Positions 45,915 to 55,114 of a DNA stretch of 64,000 nucleotides are shown piece by piece. Position 1 is the first letter of the stretch. Each line of letters begins with the position of its first letter. Position numbers and translations under genes: made by a program. Below the pieces are notes generated by a model. The model was not told where the DNA came from. It searched no databases and saw nothing but the letters and a program-made list of their open reading frames with translations. The stretch covers positions 3,782,001-3,846,000 of the forward strand of contig OZ271832.1 in NCBI GenBank assembly GCA_965601475.1. The letters run 5' to 3'. This stretch comes from JAWPMT01 sp965601475. Lineage in GTDB: Bacteria > Bacteroidota > Bacteroidia > Cytophagales > Cyclobacteriaceae.

Positions 45915-46678
45915 CAATCCTTCCATGCGGAGGTTATCGTATTGGTAAGAGATATAAAGTCCTCAACCGAAAGCTGCTCGGCTCGCAAGTCAAAACGTGG
46001 CTGCTCTGTGATTTCTGCCGGCAAATTTAGACCTTTCAGGGCATTGCGCAATGTCTTACGACGCTTTCCAAAAGCCTCTTTCACGACCCGCTTGAAGTGC
46101 CTTTCATCGCATCCGAGTTGAGCCACATTATTGCGTTTCAACCGGATGACGGCTGAATCTACCTTAGGAGGCGGTTGGAAGACATCAGGAGGAACGGTGA
46201 ACAAATAGTCCACCTCGTAATATGCCTGCAGCAAGACGCTAAGAATACCATATGTCTTGTTTCCAGGAGGTGAGTGAATGCGTTGCGCGACTTCTTTTTG
46301 GACCATACAAACCACCTCCGTGACCACTTCATGGTTTTCATAAACCTTAAAGAATAACTGCGAGGATATATTGTAAGGGAAGTTCCCCAGTACCACAAGC
46401 TGCTCAGCAAGTGCTGGAAGATCCTCTCGCAGGAAGTCCTTCAAAAGAAATTGGTCGCTGTGCTCGGGATATTTTTCAAATAGGAATTGGATGGACTCTT
46501 CATCTACGTCATAGGCCAGGAAGGCCTTGTTCGACTCGATCAAGAACCTGGTAAGCACACCAGTTCCTGGTCCAACTTCCAGGATAAGGCCATCCGATTC
46601 AATCGCTGCGACGATTTTGCTGGCGATGTTTTGATCTTTCAAAAAATGTTGTCCCAGGTGTTTTTTAGGTCTTACCAC
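45914..46678 (-). CDS. rsmA: 16S rRNA dimethyladenosine transferase
   Basis: A 254-residue KsgA/RsmA enzyme that dimethylates A1518 and A1519 of 16S rRNA. KKHLGQHFLKDQN at the N-terminus, LEVGPGTGVLT (SAM) and the catalytic LGNFPYNISSQ are all present. The start is a GTG (MVRPKKH). In E. coli ksgA is co-transcribed with pdxA; here the two are neighbours but divergent. It heads the long minus-strand run starting with mgtE. Confidence 0.95.
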   Translation of the reverse strand: MVRPKKHLGQHFLKDQNIASKIVAAIESDGLILEVGPGTGVLTRFLIESNKAFLAYDVDEESIQFLFEKYPEHSDQFLLKDFLREDLPALAEQLVVLGNFPYNISSQLFFKVYENHEVVTEVVCMVQKEVAQRIHSPPGNKTYGILSVLLQAYYEVDYLFTVPPDVFQPPPKVDSAVIRLKRNNVAQLGCDERHFKRVVKEAFGKRRKTLRNALKGLNLPAEITEQPRFDLRAEQLSVEDFISLTNTITSAWKD

Positions 46679-46783
46679 AGTCTAATTTCTACGGATTCTC
46701 AGAGAACGTTTAATTTCGGCCTTACGAACGAAGGTATGTGAATTCTTCATTTACTACCTGCGCCTTTGGCAAATAGCATATTG

Positions 46784-47800
46784 ATGAAGGAGAAAGGAAA
46801 AGACAAAAAAAAGCCAATCATTGGGATTACATGCGGCGATTTGTGTGGGATTGGATTGGAAGTGACGTTGAAAGCACTGGCAGATCCCAGGGTACTTAGA
46901 CAGTTTGTGCCTGTGATTTTGGCTTCCGGCAAATTGATCTCTTTTTATCGTAAGCTATTGAAGATGGATGATTTCTCGTACTTCCATACCAATGATATAG
47001 CCAAACTCAATCCCAAAAAAGTGAATGTCCTGAATATTTGGGAAGAGCCTGTAGAAGTGCATCCGGGACAGCCTTCTCAGGATTTGGCTCAATACACGGT
47101 CAAGTCGCTTGAAGTGGGCGTGGATTTGTTGAAAAAGCATCAATTGTCCGCCCTGGTGACCTCTCCTCTGAACAAGTCCGTTGTTCACAGCGATGCGTTC
47201 AGTTTTCCGGGTCATACGGAATTCTTCACACAGGCCTTCGATGCTCCAGACAGTTTGATGTTTATGGTTCATGAGAATGTACGGGTGGGCGTTGCTACGG
47301 GACACATACCGTTAAGCCAGGTACCAAGTGCCCTTAATGTTGACCTGATTTTGTCCAAATCGAAGTTGATGTTGGATTCCCTCAAAAAGGATTTCGGCAT
47401 CAACAAGCCCAAACTTGCGATACTCGGGTTGAATCCTCATGCTGGCGACAACGGACTCTTGGGTAGCGAAGATCAGGAGATCGTGACCCCCGCCATTCAA
47501 GAATTGAAGAATGGAGGACATTTAGCCATGGGGCCCTTTCCTGCGGATGGTTTTTTTGGTGCCGGCCATTATGCCAACTTTGATGGGGTATTGGCCATGT
47601 ATCATGATCAGGGTCTCATACCTTTCAAGCACATTGCATTTGGAGGAGGCGTTAATTTCACCGCTGGACTGCCCATTATCCGGACGTCGCCAGATCATGG
47701 CACGGCCTATTCGTTGGCGGGAAAGAACGTTTCAAACCATTCTTCCATGTCTGCGGCACTATTTGCGGCCCTGGATATTCACCGCCAGAGGGAAGCTTGA
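46784..47800 (+). CDS. pdxA: 4-hydroxythreonine-4-phosphate dehydrogenase
   Basis: A 338-residue enzyme of vitamin B6 synthesis, oxidising 4-phosphohydroxy-threonine with NAD. GITCGDLCGIGLEV at the N-terminus, the metal-ligand region FPGHTEFF, and later LNPHAGDNG and AMYHDQGLIPFK are PdxA signatures. The canonical GDPxGIGPE motif is changed here to GDLCGIGLEV, which is unusual. ATG at 46784 chosen over an in-frame TTG six codons upstream. Confidence 0.93.
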   Translation: MKEKGKDKKKPIIGITCGDLCGIGLEVTLKALADPRVLRQFVPVILASGKLISFYRKLLKMDDFSYFHTNDIAKLNPKKVNVLNIWEEPVEVHPGQPSQDLAQYTVKSLEVGVDLLKKHQLSALVTSPLNKSVVHSDAFSFPGHTEFFTQAFDAPDSLMFMVHENVRVGVATGHIPLSQVPSALNVDLILSKSKLMLDSLKKDFGINKPKLAILGLNPHAGDNGLLGSEDQEIVTPAIQELKNGGHLAMGPFPADGFFGAGHYANFDGVLAMYHDQGLIPFKHIAFGGGVNFTAGLPIIRTSPDHGTAYSLAGKNVSNHSSMSAALFAALDIHRQREA

Positions 47801-47862
47801 CAACTGAAAGTCCACCTCAAGTGAGTAAACGGACTTCATTCCAGGTTTTGTCAGTTTGATGA

Positions 47863-47895
47863 TTTGTGGAAATGGTTGTTTTCTGTCTACCTTTG
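47863..47895 (+). promoter_or_regulatory. Sigma-A-type promoter of the yceD-accC operon
   Basis: -33 TTTG (47863-47866), 21-base spacer, -7 TACCTTTG (47888-47895): both match the Bacteroidota consensus exactly. The start of transcription would be near 47900, about 15 bases before the ATG at 47917. GGAGG at 47909-47913 is a rare Shine-Dalgarno-like sequence, but it is only three bases from the start codon. Confidence 0.75.
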
Positions 47896-47916
47896 CGCTT
47901 CTTTCTCCGGAGGTAA

Positions 47917-48432
47917 ATGGACAGGAAGGCACTCAGACAATTTCAAATTGATTTCTATGGACTTGCAAACAAGGAACATAACTATCGGTTTGAGCTGGAT
48001 TCGGAGTTGCTGGGACTGTTTGAGCAAGACATTGTAAAGTCGGGGAAAGGCGGGTGCAATTTGCGCTTGGAGAAATCCGAGACGATGATTGTACTGCACT
48101 TTGATATTGATGCGACGGTGGAGTTGGTTTGCGACGTGAGTCTGCGACCTTTTGATCATGAAATCAAGACAATACATGAGATCATGGTCAAGTTTGGCGA
48201 TGAGCCCACGGAACTGAGTGATGAGGTGATCGTGTTGCAGTGGGATACCAAAAGCATCAATGTTGCGGAGTATATCTACGAGTTTCTGCTTTTGGGAATA
48301 CCTATGAAGAAGGTACACCCGGAGTTGGAGGCGGAAAGACCCGATTTGCTCTATGTGAGTAAAGGGGAAGAAGAAGAGGAGCAAGCAATTGATCCTCGCT
48401 GGGAAGCACTGAAAAAATTGAAGGAAAAATAA
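47917..48432 (+). CDS. yceD: YceD-like DUF177 protein
   Basis: A 171-residue DUF177 protein. The core block is in LFEQDIVKSGKGGCNLRLEKS, with the second Cys in ELVCDVSLRPFDHEI. The C-terminus is acidic (GEEEEEQ). YceD homologues accompany rpmF in most bacteria and in plants are linked to 23S rRNA maturation. Here rpmF follows after 10 bases, so the conserved pair is intact. Confidence 0.9.
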   Translation: MDRKALRQFQIDFYGLANKEHNYRFELDSELLGLFEQDIVKSGKGGCNLRLEKSETMIVLHFDIDATVELVCDVSLRPFDHEIKTIHEIMVKFGDEPTELSDEVIVLQWDTKSINVAEYIYEFLLLGIPMKKVHPELEAERPDLLYVSKGEEEEEQAIDPRWEALKKLKEK

Positions 48433-48442
48433 ATTTTGAAAA

Positions 48443-48634
48443 ATGGCACATCCTAAAAGGAAGACGTCAAAGACAAGGAGAGACAAGCGAAGGACTCATG
48501 TCAAAGCCAGTCCCAAAAGCTACGTAATCTGTCAAACAACCGGTGAAGCACACTTGCCTCATCGTGCCCATTGGCATGAAGGCAAACTTTACTACAAGGG
48601 CAAAGTAGTAATGGAAAAAGAAGTTCTCGCCTAA
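48443..48634 (+). CDS. rpmF: 50S ribosomal protein L32
   Basis: A 63-residue protein beginning MAHPKRKTSKTRRDKRRTH, the universal L32 start. The central YVICQTTGEAHLPHRAHW has a single Cys instead of the paired CxxC of zinc-binding L32 versions, so this is a zinc-free or altered form. It lies in the yceD-rpmF-fabH order common in bacteria. Confidence 0.97.
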   Translation: MAHPKRKTSKTRRDKRRTHVKASPKSYVICQTTGEAHLPHRAHWHEGKLYYKGKVVMEKEVLA

Positions 48635-48677
48635 GGAATTCTGCTTCATTGCAGACTTCATTCGTCTAATAATCAGC

Positions 48678-49676
48678 ATGACATCAATCAGAGCTGCGAT
48701 CACAGGAGTTGGGGGAAATGTACCCGACTATGTGCTTACCAATAAGGAACTTGAGACCATGGTGGATACAACTGATGAGTGGATCATCACGCGTACAGGT
48801 ATCCGACAGCGACACATTCTGAAAGGTACGGACCAAGGTACTTCGGTAATGGCAGTGAAGGCTGTGAATCAGGTCCTGGAAAAAACCAATACCTCCCCTG
48901 AAGAAATTGACCTACTACTTTGTGCAACGGTTACGCCAGACATGGTTTTTCCTGCCACTGCCAACGTAATCGCCGACAAGGTAGGAGCGAAGAACTCCTT
49001 TGGGTATGACCTAAGTGCTGCTTGTTCGGGATTTCTGTACGGTTTGGAGACCGCCACTAAGTTTATCGAGTCAGGCAAATACAAGAAAGCAATCGTGGTC
49101 GGAGGTGACAAGATGTCTTCGATTATCGATTATGAAGATCGTACGACTTGCATCATCTTTGGTGATGGTGCGGGAGCGGTATTGTTGGAAGCAACAGAGG
49201 GCGAAGAGGGTGTAATGGATTCAGTGTTGCGTTCCGATGGCTCCGGAGCACAATATCTGCATATGAAAGCGGGCGGGTCCCGGAGACCGGCAACGCTCGA
49301 AACGGTCCAGGCGAAAGAGCACTATGTGTTTCAGGAGGGATCTGCGGTATTCAAATTTGCCGTTACCAATATGGCAGATGTGGCTGCACAAATAATGGAA
49401 CGTAATAACCTGACCAGTGAAGACGTTTCCTGGCTGGTTCCACACCAAGCCAACAAAAGGATCATTGATGCCACAGCTAAGCGCATGGGTATCGGAGCGG
49501 ATAAGGTGATGCTGAATATTCAGAATTATGGCAATACTACCGCTGGGACCATACCTCTCTGTTTGTGGGACTATGAATCCCAACTCAACAAGGGCGACAA
49601 TATCGTCCTGGCAGCTTTTGGTGGAGGATTCACCTGGGGAGCGACCTATGTGAAATGGGCATACGACACAAATTGA
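48678..49676 (+). CDS. fabH: 3-oxoacyl-ACP synthase III
   Basis: A 332-residue ketosynthase that starts fatty-acid synthesis from acetyl-CoA (or a branched primer) and malonyl-ACP. Catalytic C116 (LSAACSGFLYGLE), His in VPHQANKRI and Asn in NYGNTTAG are all present. The length fits housekeeping FabH. It follows rpmF after 43 bases and precedes efp by 17. Confidence 0.95.
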   Translation: MTSIRAAITGVGGNVPDYVLTNKELETMVDTTDEWIITRTGIRQRHILKGTDQGTSVMAVKAVNQVLEKTNTSPEEIDLLLCATVTPDMVFPATANVIADKVGAKNSFGYDLSAACSGFLYGLETATKFIESGKYKKAIVVGGDKMSSIIDYEDRTTCIIFGDGAGAVLLEATEGEEGVMDSVLRSDGSGAQYLHMKAGGSRRPATLETVQAKEHYVFQEGSAVFKFAVTNMADVAAQIMERNNLTSEDVSWLVPHQANKRIIDATAKRMGIGADKVMLNIQNYGNTTAGTIPLCLWDYESQLNKGDNIVLAAFGGGFTWGATYVKWAYDTN

Positions 49677-49693
49677 TTTAATACAGAAACTCA

Positions 49694-50260
49694 ATGGCAA
49701 ATACCTCGGATATTAAGAATGGTCTTGTGATAGAGCACAACCATGATCTATATTCAGTAGTCGAATTTCAACATGTGAAGCCCGGAAAGGGGCCGGCTTT
49801 TGTCAGGACCAAACTAAAGAGTCTGACTTCCGGAAAGGTGATCGACAATACCTTTTCGGCTGGGCACAAGATCACTACGGCAAGGGTTGAGAGGCACAAT
49901 TATCAGTTCTTGTATAAGGACGATCTGGGGTACAACTTCATGCACTCCGAAACCTACGAGCAGATACCCATTGAGGAACACCTCATTACCAACCCGCAGT
50001 TTTTGAAGGACGGGGAAGTATGCGAAGTTATTTTTCATACTGAACAGGACCGGGTACTGGGTTGCGAACTTCCCCAACATGTGCAACTGAAAGTGGTTTA
50101 CACCGAGCCGGGACTCAAGGGTGATACTGCTACCAATGCCTCAAAACCAGCAGAATTGGAGACTGGTGCGAGCATCCAGGTGCCTCTATTTATAAATCAG
50201 GATGAAGTAATCAAAGTGGATACCCGAACCGGCAACTATGTCGAGCGGGTGAAACAATAG
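49694..50260 (+). CDS. efp: Elongation factor P
   Basis: A 188-residue three-domain EF-P, the factor that frees ribosomes stalled at polyproline. The tip loop VKPGKGPAFVRT carries Lys (K32), the residue that is beta-lysylated in many bacteria. Whether it is modified here is unknown; I see no epmA/epmB in the window. The Pro-rich linker of AccB downstream (APAPAPAAAP) is the kind of stretch that needs EF-P. Confidence 0.96.
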   Translation: MANTSDIKNGLVIEHNHDLYSVVEFQHVKPGKGPAFVRTKLKSLTSGKVIDNTFSAGHKITTARVERHNYQFLYKDDLGYNFMHSETYEQIPIEEHLITNPQFLKDGEVCEVIFHTEQDRVLGCELPQHVQLKVVYTEPGLKGDTATNASKPAELETGASIQVPLFINQDEVIKVDTRTGNYVERVKQ

Positions 50261-50323
50261 TTTTGATTTACTTTTGGATCATTCATAGGATACCTACGTC
50301 TATTTATTATCTAACCCAAGCAA

Positions 50324-50797
50324 ATGAAAGCTAAAGAAATCAAGGATCTCATTGACTTTATCTCGGCCACGGGATTGGAGGAAGTGAATATCGAAACCGA
50401 AGAGTTCAAAGTGAGTGTCAAACGCTCTCCTGACCAACCTTCTGTTCCAGTACAATCTGTTGCCGTGCCCGCAGCTCCAGCGCCTGCTCCGGCCGCAGCT
50501 CCCACACCGGCTCCAGCGCCCAGCGCGCCAACGGAAGCACCAGCGTCATCAAGTAATACCGTGACGATCAAGTCACCGATGATAGGAACGTTCTATCGTT
50601 CTGCAAATCCTGAGTCACCACCATTTGCAAGTGTTGGAGATGAGGTTAAAAAGGGTCAACCCGTATGTATCATTGAGGCGATGAAGCTTTTCAATGAGAT
50701 TGAAGCTGATGTCTCAGGAAAGATTGTCAAAGTGTTGGTGGACAATGCTTCTCCGGTAGAGTACGATCAACCACTATTCGAAGTGGATCCTTCCTAA
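50324..50797 (+). CDS. accB: Acetyl-CoA carboxylase biotin carboxyl carrier protein
   Basis: A 157-residue BCCP. N-terminal dimer part (1-35), a Pro/Ala-rich linker (about 40-75) and a biotinyl domain with the target K121 in EAMKLFNE. It carries CO2 between the biotin carboxylase and the carboxyltransferase of fatty-acid synthesis. A TACTTTTG at 50269-50276 could be an internal promoter, but no -33 element supports it. It is followed by accC after ten bases. Confidence 0.96.
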   Translation: MKAKEIKDLIDFISATGLEEVNIETEEFKVSVKRSPDQPSVPVQSVAVPAAPAPAPAAAPTPAPAPSAPTEAPASSSNTVTIKSPMIGTFYRSANPESPPFASVGDEVKKGQPVCIIEAMKLFNEIEADVSGKIVKVLVDNASPVEYDQPLFEVDPS

Positions 50798-50807
50798 TTC
50801 TCAAGGT

Positions 50808-52151
50808 ATGTTCGATAAGATTTTGATCGCCAATCGTGGCGAAATAGCCTTGCGTGTCATTCGTACCTGCAAGGAAATGGGCATCAAAACAGTGGCGGTT
50901 TATTCTACTGCGGATGCTGACAGTCTCCATGTCCGTTTTGCTGATGAAGCGGTTTGCGTAGGTCCGCCTATGGGCAGAGACTCTTATCTCAAGATTCCCA
51001 ATATCATTTCAGCAGCCGAAATCACCAACGCCGATGCGATTCATCCTGGCTACGGATTTCTTGCCGAAAACTCGGAGTTCTCCAATGTTTGCCAGGAGCA
51101 CAATATCAAATTCATAGGTGCCAGTTCCTCCATGATTGACTCAATGGGGGACAAAGCCACCGCCAAAGACACCATGAAAGCCGCAGGTGTACCCACGATT
51201 CCGGGATCTGACGGCTTGCTGGAATCCATTGATCAGGGCTTGGGACTGGCCAAAGAAGTGGGTTATCCAGTCATGCTAAAAGCCACAGCAGGGGGCGGAG
51301 GAAAAGGGATGCGCCTTGTGAAGGAAGAGAGCGAATTTAAAAAGGCCTGGGACAGTGCCAGACAGGAAGCGGGTGCGGCTTTTGGTAATGATGGCCTGTA
51401 CCTGGAGAAATTTGTCGAGGAGCCAAGGCATATTGAAATACAAGTGGTGGGGGACAAGAATGGAAGAGTTTGCCATCTCTCGGAGAGGGACTGCTCAATC
51501 CAGCGTCGTCATCAGAAACTCATTGAAGAGACCCCATCACCAATTGTTTCGCAGGAATTGCGCGAGCGAATGGGCGAAGCCGCCATCAAGGGCGCTGAAG
51601 CCATTGGGTACGAAGGTGCGGGCACAGTAGAATTTCTTGTCGACAAGCACGGCGACTTCTATTTCATGGAAATGAATACCCGTATACAGGTGGAGCACCC
51701 TATCACGGAGGAGGTCACCGATTTCGATTTGATCAAAGAGCAAATCAAAGTCGCTGCCGGCATTGAGGTATCCGGACGCAACTACTATCCGCAATTACAT
51801 GCGATCGAATGTCGGATCAATGCTGAAGACCCGGCCAATGACTTCCGGCCTAGCCCTGGAAGGATATCGAACCTTCACTTGCCTGGTGGACATGGTGTTC
51901 GTGTAGACAGCCACGTCTATGCTGGATATACTATTCCGCCATACTACGATTCCATGATTGCGAAATTGATTGTTTCCGCTCAGACGCGAGAGGAGGCGAT
52001 CATTAAGATGAGACGCGCATTGAGCGAGATGGTGATAGAGGGCATCAAAACTACGATCCCTTTGCACATGAGACTAATGGACGATGAAAACTTCAAGTCT
52101 GGTCAGTTTACCACCAAGTTCCTTGACGACTTCGACTTTTCAGGACTCTAA
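50808..52151 (+). CDS. accC: Acetyl-CoA carboxylase, biotin carboxylase subunit
   Basis: A 447-residue ATP-grasp enzyme that carboxylates biotin on AccB. FDKILIANRGEIALRVIRT at the start, KATAGGGGKGMRLV (ATP loop) and FMEMNTRIQVEHPITEEVT (active site) are all standard. It is the last gene of the yceD-accC operon; a terminator follows. Confidence 0.97.
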   Translation: MFDKILIANRGEIALRVIRTCKEMGIKTVAVYSTADADSLHVRFADEAVCVGPPMGRDSYLKIPNIISAAEITNADAIHPGYGFLAENSEFSNVCQEHNIKFIGASSSMIDSMGDKATAKDTMKAAGVPTIPGSDGLLESIDQGLGLAKEVGYPVMLKATAGGGGKGMRLVKEESEFKKAWDSARQEAGAAFGNDGLYLEKFVEEPRHIEIQVVGDKNGRVCHLSERDCSIQRRHQKLIEETPSPIVSQELRERMGEAAIKGAEAIGYEGAGTVEFLVDKHGDFYFMEMNTRIQVEHPITEEVTDFDLIKEQIKVAAGIEVSGRNYYPQLHAIECRINAEDPANDFRPSPGRISNLHLPGGHGVRVDSHVYAGYTIPPYYDSMIAKLIVSAQTREEAIIKMRRALSEMVIEGIKTTIPLHMRLMDDENFKSGQFTTKFLDDFDFSGL

Positions 52152-52215
52152 TAAAGCATAACGACAAGAGCTGGAGTGGCCGTTTTCGGGCCTACTTTAT
52201 CAGCTTCAAAACTAC

Positions 52216-52247
52216 TGACCCACGCTCCTGGCGTGGGTTTAGTTTTT
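52216..52247 (+). terminator. Intrinsic terminator after accC
   Basis: An 8-bp stem ACCCACGC/GCGTGGGT (52218-52225 with 52231-52238) with a 5-base loop, followed by TTAGTTTTT. It is 67 bases after the accC stop. Nothing else is recognised in the 52152-52395 gap. Confidence 0.8.
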
Positions 52248-52395
52248 CTGACCTGCTGATTTGCAGGGTTGGCATCTGCTAGTTCGTAGAGTCCCTTTTC
52301 AACCCAGGGTTCTTGCTTACAGGCAAAAAGGGAAGTTTCCCATACCGGAGGATTGGGATAGAAGAAACAGCAGAATCAATTCATAGCTGCCTAAG

Positions 52396-52905
52396 CTAGG
52401 GCTGGGTAGATCGCTCATAGGCAAATCCACCTTGTTTGTTTTGGGACCAGGATGTAAACCTGATGCTGATGAAGACGTCAGCCTCAATGAGGTGAAGTAC
52501 CATATCTGTTCCTACGGTTTCCTGAAAGCTCATGCGTTGGCCGCCCAGCGCCCCTCGTAGCGGCGCAAATTGTAGACTCTCCAGTTCGTCCACTGTTCCC
52601 ACTGCCCACTCAGTGCCTGTAGGACCGAAGTTGTTGTTGGTGCTTTCTACCGCAATGTTGAATATAGGTCCGCCGTCATTGTCTCTGGTAATCCAGACAT
52701 CGTCTGTAATGCGGTCCTGGTTGGCTTCCAATGTCGGATCTGCTCCATCAGCTTTGGAAAATGTTAAGTTGGGACCATCCCAGATCTCTGCTACCGATGG
52801 ATCCACTGGAACCACGGGCGGTGTTATGTCTTCCAGACTATCGTTGGAACAAGAACTTGCAATGACCAAAATGATTACAACGGTGAGAAGCTGCTTAATT
52901 TTCAT
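52396..52905 (-). CDS. Uncharacterised lipoprotein
   Basis: A 169-residue protein with a lipoprotein signal (lipobox VIASSC, Cys near 19) and a Pro-rich linker (TPPVVPVDPS). A beta-rich domain follows, with VTRDND-like acidic loops. No known domain recognised. An 8-bp inverted repeat lies just upstream of its start. It is isolated, divergent from the FRG gene. Confidence 0.7.
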   Translation of the reverse strand: MKIKQLLTVVIILVIASSCSNDSLEDITPPVVPVDPSVAEIWDGPNLTFSKADGADPTLEANQDRITDDVWITRDNDGGPIFNIAVESTNNNFGPTGTEWAVGTVDELESLQFAPLRGALGGQRMSFQETVGTDMVLHLIEADVFISIRFTSWSQNKQGGFAYERSTQP

Positions 52906-52911
52906 GTGGAA

Positions 52912-52931
52912 AGTATTGTAGGAACAATACT
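52912..52931. promoter_or_regulatory. 8-bp inverted repeat near the lipoprotein start
   Basis: AGTATTGT-AGGA-ACAATACT, perfect, seven bases upstream of the lipoprotein ATG and about 85 from the divergent FRG-domain start. This is a possible operator or 5'-leader hairpin. Confidence 0.5.
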
Positions 52932-53014
52932 AACTTAATCACCATTTGGTTTGCTCAGAAATTCAAGTATTTCGTACCTTATCCATGAACATTTCTCTTG
53001 CGTTCGCTTAAAGT

Positions 53015-53848
53015 ATGCAGACCATACCGATCAATTCCTGGAATGAGTTTAAAGATATTGTCGCCGGAGACGATTATCGCAGTTGGGCCTTTCGGGGGCA
53101 GTCAGATGCCGAGTGGAATTTGGAGCCGACAATCTCCCGCTACCTAAGGTGCTACGGTGTGCATCCTTCCGTTTGGAGCAAGCAGGAGCTACGGATTTAT
53201 GGTATCTTTCGGCGCAAGGCACATCAGTTCTTAGATTACCTACCCAAGGAAAACGATGCATTTGAGTGGTTGGCGACGATGCAACACCACGGCTCTCCCA
53301 CGAGATTATTGGATTTCACATGGTCTCCCTACGTTGCGGCATTCTTTGCTTTGGAACGCGCCACTAAGACTTCAGCCATTTGGGCTATTTACCCTCCTGT
53401 ACTACGCTATGAGCAGGAGTTCCCGGAGTTTCAAGAGATTGAAGGCAATACCCATGATCATATCGGGCCCTGGCTGAAGGGGAATTACCAGAAATACTTC
53501 GTTGTGAATGAGCACAACTTCATCACCCAGGGCGAGCCCTACAGGATGAATCGTCGACATGTGGCACAATCCGGGACTTTTATCATTACCTCGAATATTA
53601 GCAAGACCATCGAGGAGATCGTCCAACTCAACCCGAAGTTGAAAAGCGGTATTGTGAAGTTTGAGCTGTCAACTAGCCTTAGGCACGAGACGTTGCGCAG
53701 GCTTTATAACATGAATATCACGAATGCGACACTCTTTCCGGATCTGGATGGCTTGGCACGATCCATGGCGCTGGAGTTTGAACTGCACTGGGCTTATGAT
53801 CCCATCTCCGGCAAGAAATTCAACGATTTCTACAAAAAGCTTGACTGA
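53015..53848 (+). CDS. FRG-domain protein
   Basis: A 277-residue protein. The FRG signature is clear: WAFRGQSDAEWNLEPTISR (about 24-42) and, later, MQHHGSPTRLLDFTWSPYVAAFFAL (about 89-113). FRG domains are named after a Phe-Arg-Gly motif, occur widely in bacteria and phages and are sometimes linked to defence islands; their activity is not settled. No toxin, antitoxin or nuclease partner is beside it. It is convergent with the lipoprotein downstream, with one base between the stops. Confidence 0.88.
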   Translation: MQTIPINSWNEFKDIVAGDDYRSWAFRGQSDAEWNLEPTISRYLRCYGVHPSVWSKQELRIYGIFRRKAHQFLDYLPKENDAFEWLATMQHHGSPTRLLDFTWSPYVAAFFALERATKTSAIWAIYPPVLRYEQEFPEFQEIEGNTHDHIGPWLKGNYQKYFVVNEHNFITQGEPYRMNRRHVAQSGTFIITSNISKTIEEIVQLNPKLKSGIVKFELSTSLRHETLRRLYNMNITNATLFPDLDGLARSMALEFELHWAYDPISGKKFNDFYKKLD

Positions 53849-53849
53849 T

Positions 53850-54998
53850 CTAAGGTAGGAAAACCTTCAGCGGGGTCGTGTTTGTGGGCACATCCGCAAT
53901 GATATTGCCTCTGAAATCCACATAAACGATGTGATTGTTAGTTCGTTCTGGGTCCCAGGGGTCTAGCGGGGACTCTGCTAACCCAAAAATCACGAGCTCG
54001 TTGTCGAAATCTATGGCGTAGTCGGTGGTTTCCAGGCCTGCAAATTGGCTGTTGGATGAGAGCGTCTGATGAATCGCTTCCGAATCAATAATCGCACTTC
54101 TTTCCAGGGTCTCCAGATCAATGGCGACGGGCACCTGAATCCTTCTTTGCAAACTTCCGATCGACAGATACCGACCCTCATATTGGATTTCGTCATCAGC
54201 GCCCAGGGACTCCGCGAGGTGACTATAGGTATCAAAGTCTGCATATTCCTTTCCCAGTAACTCCAGATCGGCATTGAGACGAAACAGTGAATCAGCATCT
54301 GTGAATAGGAGGATCGCATCGTCAAAAAGGTGCCAGCGTGCGTACTTAGCATACGAAATGTTGGTTCCGAAGGTCAGGGTGGCTTCCTTGTCTGGCGAGG
54401 ATTCGATATCGGACCATCTGAGGAGCTTTATGGCGTAGTTGGGATAATCATCGATGAATGCTTTGGCATAGTACCTTTCCTCCATTGCTCCTATTTCGAC
54501 ACGCTCACCGAAAGAAGGGACTCGCTGGACCGCATGAAAATGTGGCAACCGGTAGAAGTACATATCGTCTTGTCCACGATTATAATAAACCATCCCAGCT
54601 GCGCTGTTCTCTGTGATGGCAGATACGCCTGCTGAGTTATCGGACTGGCTATGAAGATATACCGGGAAGCCCAGGTCCTCATGTGCCTCTCCGGTTGCCA
54701 GATTGTAGGTGAAAACACTATAGTCGCGATCATAGATCAATACCGTACTCTTGCATTGCAAGGCCCTGATTTTAAGGGGAGACAAGTCCATACTTAAGTT
54801 CAGTATATTCTGATGGTTGCTGTCGCTGGATACTTTGTACAACGCACTTTGTGATAGGCCGTCCGGTAGCACCTCATACCCATAATAGACGACGTCTCTG
54901 GGAACCTTGACGGAGCGGGAGGCATCGCCAAGATCTTCCGAGCAGGATATCATTACGAGGATGCAGATCAAACCTGCAAAGAATGCTAGCGGCTTCAC
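53850..54998 (-). CDS. Uncharacterised lipoprotein, propeller-like
   Basis: A 382-residue protein with lipobox VMISC (Cys near residue 19) and a GTG start. The body has repeating beta-strand blocks of a propeller (for example DRDYSVFTYNLATGEAH and DDAILLFTDADSLFRL). There is no catalytic motif, and I do not recognise the family. It lies 116 bases downstream of the LytTR regulator gene on the same strand, so read-through from the two-component operon is possible. Confidence 0.72.
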   Translation of the reverse strand: MKPLAFFAGLICILVMISCSEDLGDASRSVKVPRDVVYYGYEVLPDGLSQSALYKVSSDSNHQNILNLSMDLSPLKIRALQCKSTVLIYDRDYSVFTYNLATGEAHEDLGFPVYLHSQSDNSAGVSAITENSAAGMVYYNRGQDDMYFYRLPHFHAVQRVPSFGERVEIGAMEERYYAKAFIDDYPNYAIKLLRWSDIESSPDKEATLTFGTNISYAKYARWHLFDDAILLFTDADSLFRLNADLELLGKEYADFDTYSHLAESLGADDEIQYEGRYLSIGSLQRRIQVPVAIDLETLERSAIIDSEAIHQTLSSNSQFAGLETTDYAIDFDNELVIFGLAESPLDPWDPERTNNHIVYVDFRGNIIADVPTNTTPLKVFLP

Positions 54999-55114
54999 AA
55001 TACAAACATGTGCAATTCACCTTTCGAGCAGGCATTTCCTGGCATGACTTTCATCATGGGCAACATTTATCTTTGATAGTTTACAAGCGATGTATAGTCG
55101 CATTGAGCCTAGCT

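Noticed and set aside
47887..48486. 199-codon minus-strand open frame over yceD and rpmF
   Set aside because: It runs antisense to two conserved genes and across their promoter.
50269..50276. TACTTTTG before accB as an internal promoter
   Set aside because: The -7 match is exact, but no TTG-type -33 box is found at 17-23 bases upstream.
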